Source of the DNA: Actinidia chinensis
Taxonomy: Eukaryota > Streptophyta > Magnoliopsida > Ericales > Actinidiaceae
Direction of reading: 5' to 3'
Length of the DNA: 10,000 nt
Assembly: GCA_009663005.1 (NCBI GenBank)
Contig: CM018891.1
Coordinates: 2,805,465-2,815,464 of the forward strand
Position 1 is the first letter of the stretch, and each line of letters starts with the position of its first letter. The translations under genes and the position numbers were made by a program. Of the stretch, positions 7,037-10,000 are shown in pieces. Under the pieces are notes generated by a model. The model had not been told where the DNA came from and did no database searches. It was given only the letters and a program-made list of their open reading frames with translations.

Positions 7037-7199
7037 AAAAAAGTCAAAAAAAACTAAAAAAAGCTGGTGCCAAACATAGCGTTAGTTAATCAATTGGCAT
7101 ATGGGTCCTAATGATCCAAGTTCCAAGTTCAGTGATATTTTTCAAATGCGAGGGGTGTTCATGATTGTTGTCCAAATGCCAGGGGCTTATCCGTGATTT
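6600..7199. mobile_element. Foldback element split by a nested Tourist MITE
   Basis: The left arm (6600-6670) and the reverse complement of the right arm (about 7128-7199) align over about 70 bp. Shared blocks in order are AATCA, a C-rich triplet, TGACATTTGGA or TGGCATTTGGA, CAATCA, ACC-C and CATTTG. Removing the nested insertion at 6863-7084 leaves an element of about 380 bp. There is no coding capacity; a minus-strand 61-codon frame (6634-6819) lies inside it and is not gene-like. A CACGTG site lies at about 6818. The family is not named here. Confidence 0.55.
6863..7081. mobile_element. Tourist-like (PIF/Harbinger) MITE, 219 bp
   Basis: The element is flanked by direct TTA copies (6860-6862 and 7082-7084), the usual 3 bp target site of PIF/Harbinger elements. 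Its ends, GGCTCCGTTTGG on the left and CGCTATGTTTGG read inward from the right, match at 9 of 12 positions and fit the GGNNNNGTTTGG pattern of Tourist MITEs. The body folds back on itself through A/T runs, including a perfect 11 bp stem AAGCAAAAAAG (6992-7002) with CTTTTTTGCTT (7017-7027). It has no coding sequence and would need a transposase in trans. Confidence 0.75.
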
Positions 7200-7324
7200 T
7201 TACCTTATTTTGTATTCGACTATATTCATGGTCATGACTTATCATCATGATTATAATAACACAAGCATTCACATCCACACGACTTTAATCAGATTGATAT
7301 AGGCTTCACTACATATTGTTGGAT

Positions 7325-7400
7325 TTGCAAATCAGCCGTGAATATCAATCGGTTTGGTGGCGGCCAAAAAACCTCCGGCGCTTAAGTCAATAAAATTATA
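7325..7400 (-). mobile_element. Possible 3' LTR end and primer-site region, minus strand
   Basis: On the minus strand, GACTTAAGCGCCGGAGG (7388-7372) resembles the TTGAGCGTCGGAGG phrase near the 3' end of many plant Ty3/gypsy LTRs. It is followed by TTTTTTGGCCGCCACC (7371-7356), loosely like the TTTGGCGCC primer-site context. No matching second LTR, TATA box or pol frame was located, so this may be a short remnant or a coincidence. Confidence 0.3.
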
Positions 7401-9039
7401 TCTCTTAATTTTTGCTCATCATCTCAATCATTTTTTTGTGATTCTAGACTTAGTTTGTGGCAATCGATTAACTAGTTTGGGTTGATTAGCCAATGTGGCA
7501 TTGTTCGGGTGCTCACCATGGGCTAGGCGATCATGTTGAATGATCAGAACGTTGATGTGCACAAGCTAGCTAGACTTGGTCGGGATGTTTGCACGTCGTG
7601 CCCTCTTCAATCGGTATAATGGATTCTTATTGAGTGAAAATTGAAGAAACTATTTTATTGACTATTCATCACTACTTTAGCTAGTTACTCGAGATTATCG
7701 ATTATTCAATTTCCTAATATTAACAATGTACAACGATCAAATAGGATCATTTGCTTCTAGAGACCTTTTACCGTTTTACTCAGCCAATTTTTCTATTTTT
7801 GTTTTCTTGATGATTCAAACAATTTATCAGAGGCTTGAAGCCAAAACCTTTAGCTTACAATTTAAGGCAGTTGCATCATCCACTTATCAGTGGGCCCGTG
7901 CTTGCTGCCTCTAAGTTGGGCCGTACATTAAATGGGCCAGAGGTCAGGTGTCTAACAAGCCTTTTTGAGTTGTAAACATTAAACAACGGATGTCCTTAAA
8001 TTTGGCCAATTCAGCCCAAATACCACGTTAATATATTTATTATTTTTTTTACCGAGTTATTAAAAATATATTTATTTCTTTTATTCTGTGCTTATAATAA
8101 GAAAGGACTGAGCTTCTCCATTCTCTAGGGTTCAAACTTTATGTTAAAATTAGTACGATGTGGGTTCAATCTAAACTTATATCAATTATTCGATTCCTGC
8201 ACATTCTAAGACCAGTCAAGATGATCATAAGTGTAAAAATTAAGTTCATCAGATATAAAAAGAATATGATCTCTGATATTTGTATCAGAATAACAAAATA
8301 CTTTCACAATAGACTGTTCATTTCTTAAGAAAAATATAATTTGATTATGTGACTACTGACCTCAGATCAATCTGATTTTTGATTGAATAATCTTCTCTTT
8401 AAAAATGTAGATAATGTGAACAAAAGAGGTCATTGAAGGATTTGGAAGTGGGGCTAAAATGTCAATTTTTTTTTTTTCATAGATGATAGGTACAATAAAG
8501 TTGGATTCCTATAATCTTGCAAAGGCACTTTGCGGGGTTGAACATATCCAGTTAGTGGATTTTGTCACTTTATAATATAGACTATAATTAGGCATGAATT
8601 CTTAATTACTTTATTGGTCCAATTAAAAACCGTTCAATATCGAAATTTATAAAGAGATACGGAATATATAAATAGTGGTACTATGGATAATATAGGATTA
8701 GAGAGAAGCCCTTGAATATAAATTAAACCGTAATATCAATAAAGTTTATTCTTATGACTAACATGTGTTTATATGTACTATGGTTTAGCGAAGACATATA
8801 ATATGACTACTGTATTTATTTGAGAGCAGTGGGGGACGGATTTTATTGATTTTAGTTTTCGTTTATCAAGTAAAAACAACTTAAATGATGTTTTTTCTCA
8901 AAAAAAAAAAAAATCCCAATAAATTAACTAAAGGAATTACACCAAATTGATAATTGATATTAATCAAAATATTTACAATATTTCTTTTAGCAACACACTG
9001 ATCTCCAGAAGAAAATAGTTGCACCACCAGGAGTTATTT
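7401..9039. other. Gene-free stretch, probably old repeat debris
   Basis: No supported gene. Between 7890 and 7945 three TGGGCC motifs occur (GTGGGCCCG, TTGGGCCGT, ATGGGCCAG), but no reading frame begins nearby. The 8560-8780 segment, ending in AATATCAATAAAGTTTATTC at 8733-8752, has the look of a decayed retrotransposon LTR, but I cannot define its ends. A run of 13 A lies at about 8901-8913. Confidence 0.45.
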
Positions 9040-9138
9040 GGGCCGTGTTTGGATTCATGTTTAGTAGAGAAAAAAGAAAAGAGTTGTATCTTTTTTCTTT
9101 CACAAAACCATCCCTAAATCTTTTATCCAAACACAACC
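9040..9138. mobile_element. Short foldback MITE-like element, about 99 bp
   Basis: GGGCCGTGTTTGGATTC at the left pairs with the reverse complement of ATCCAAACACAACC at the right, sharing GTGTTTGGAT and, further in, GTTTAG or ATTTAG. The centre forms another stem (AGAAAAAAGAAAAG with TCTTTTTTCTTTC). The GTTTGG ends suggest a Tourist- or hAT-type MITE, but no clean target-site duplication is present. It lies just downstream of the minus-strand gene at 9187-9474, possibly within its 3' region. Confidence 0.5.
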
Positions 9139-9186
9139 ATGAGAATTTAACATAACACACCGGCAAATTTGACCGAAATATCCATT

Positions 9187-9474
9187 TCAACGGTTGTTTT
9201 CTGGCCAATTAAGGAGCGGCAAAAGCATCGTCCACCCATTTTTCCTGGTGGGCTGAGACCTTGCCGGGACTGGCGGCGGAGGGAGAGCCAACGAGGGCCT
9301 TGACGGCCGCGCGAACCTTCTCCGGAGGACCACTTTTTTCTCTAGTGTCCCGGTGGAGGGAGTTGGCTTCAAATAAATATGGGTCGACACAAGGCTTCCA
9401 TTCTCTGTCTCTTCTCTAAGATCTTCCGGGTTGTTTTCGTTGATGTTCTTGGTTTCGGATATAATGGAAGACAT
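9187..9474 (-). CDS. Small plant protein of unknown function, 95 aa, C-terminus frame-shifted
   Basis: The ATG at 9474-9472 is chosen because it is the first ATG after the likely transcription start; a good TATA box lies about 67 bp upstream. The frame could be extended upstream to 9672 only from a GTG and across the TATA box, so that extension is not protein. Residues 1-52 are hydrophilic, with an acidic stretch (16-24) and then HIYLKPTPSTGTLEKKVVLRR (from residue 32). I recall similar STGTL...VVLRR segments in small uncharacterised plant proteins, but cannot name a family. From about residue 53 the frame is unusually rich in Arg and Pro. A different frame over the same DNA reads KVRAAVKALVGSPSAASPGK, goes on to QEKWVDDAFAAP and stops at TAA 9211-9209, which looks like the natural C-terminus. 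A frame-changing deletion or error near 9310-9340 is therefore likely. No signal peptide or membrane segment. Confidence 0.55.
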   Translation of the reverse strand: MSSIISETKNINENNPEDLREETENGSLVSTHIYLKPTPSTGTLEKKVVLRRRFARPSRPSLALPPPPVPARSQPTRKNGWTMLLPLLNWPENNR

Positions 9475-9537
9475 ATATATAAAGGGAAGGAAATAGAATA
9501 GATGGGAGTTTGTAACATGGATGGAGTGGAGGATTGT

Positions 9538-9550
9538 GCTATATATAGAG
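9538..9550 (-). promoter_or_regulatory. TATA box for the 9187-9474 gene
   Basis: On the minus strand the sequence is CTCTATATATAGC, a strong plant TATA box. A start site 25-35 bases downstream would fall near 9505-9520, giving a 30-45 nt leader before the ATG at 9474. The leader carries one earlier ATG (9519-9517) if transcription starts upstream of it, and is otherwise pyrimidine-rich. Confidence 0.65.
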
Positions 9551-9674
9551 TGAAGAGGGTAATGTAGTTTAGTGTTGTGCAGTGGCCGCCACTGGTGTTG
9601 CACTATTCGGTGGGTAGATTCCATTGTTGGGGTTTGAAACTTTGAAAAATCCACAATACAGAGGGCACCCACTG

Positions 9675-10000
9675 GTTTTGTGAGAAGTCCGTCCGCGGCT
9701 TCTTTTTTCCTTTTTTAGAAATATTACAGTTTGAACTAAGTAAAGTTATCAGAATTTAAAATGTATGATTTAGATTCACTTGACGTAAAACCCGTTCAAA
9801 AAAATCTGAAACATTCATTTTATATTTTAAGAATTTTTTGACTCTAAATTCTGGGACGGTGCTCTTTCCTTTTTCTTTTTGAATTATCTCTCTTTAAGCT
9901 GGGCTTCGAAGTGCTTATAAAAAGTGGGACCAGGTTGGCTTTCTAATTTGCAGCTGGCCCAATCATACATTTGGAAAATAGGCCCAATGGCTTAACGCTT
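9675..10000. other. Upstream flank with GGCCCAAT motifs
   Basis: No gene is visible. Two GGCCCAAT motifs lie at 9956-9963 and 9981-9988, 25 bp apart. GGCCCA/TGGGCC motifs (site II or UP1 type) are enriched in promoters of growth-related plant genes. A TTATAAAAA run lies at 9915-9923. These could belong to a gene beyond the right edge or be incidental; the window does not decide this. Confidence 0.3.

Noticed and set aside
7726..7914. Plus-strand 62-codon ATG frame
   Set aside because: No promoter, no recognised domain and no codon signal; its length is within chance for this composition.
8560..8780. Copia-type LTR suggested by an AATAAAGTTTATTC-like phrase
   Set aside because: No ends, duplications, primer site or partner LTR could be found; kept only as a comment in the gene-free stretch.
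9475..9672. N-terminal extension of the small gene to 161 codons
   Set aside because: It begins at GTG and would cross the TATA box and leader; the ATG at 9474 fits the promoter.

Overview
This window looks like an AT-rich intergenic stretch of a plant nuclear genome, most likely a eudicot. The evidence is a receptor-kinase ectodomain exon of a plant-only family at the left end, a small plant-type gene with a TATA box at the right end, and about 8.5 kb between them made of decayed, nested plant transposons. There are no bacterial-type operons, no ribosome-binding-site-driven ORFs, no CRISPR array and no convincing tRNA or rRNA gene. The species cannot be named from this sequence.

Layout. Positions 1-289 (minus strand) hold the 5' end of a wall-associated receptor kinase-like gene of the WAKL14/20 type, with a signal-peptide-like start and a GUB_WAK_bind domain that lie in two different reading frames. 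Its leader and upstream region (290-720) carry a 43-codon upstream ORF whose stop overlaps the start codon. From 721 to 2184 there are two 97-98 bp direct repeats, a GC-richer island and a 259 bp MITE-like element carrying an array of A4-N8-T4 near-palindromes. At 3007-3589 is a clean non-autonomous hAT element with an 8 bp target-site duplication. It sits just upstream of what looks like a decayed LTR with a TATA box (about 3690-3990). From 4000 to 6600 the DNA is very AT-rich with foldback repeats and a hexanucleotide microsatellite. At 6600-7199 a foldback element is split by a Tourist-like MITE with TTA target-site duplications. A possible minus-strand LTR end lies near 7325-7400. From 7400 to 9039 I see no gene.

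At 9187-9474 (minus) is a small gene with its own TATA box at about 9541. Its N-terminal half is well formed, but the natural-looking C-terminal half is in another frame, so it seems to carry a frame-changing deletion. Both genic pieces are transcribed leftward and neither shows a functional link to the other.

I found no multi-gene novel system. The items most worth a second look are the two frame-broken genes, the near-palindrome array inside the 1926-2184 element, and a two-part repeat (parts 61 bp apart) that recurs in opposite orientation about 2.8 kb away.
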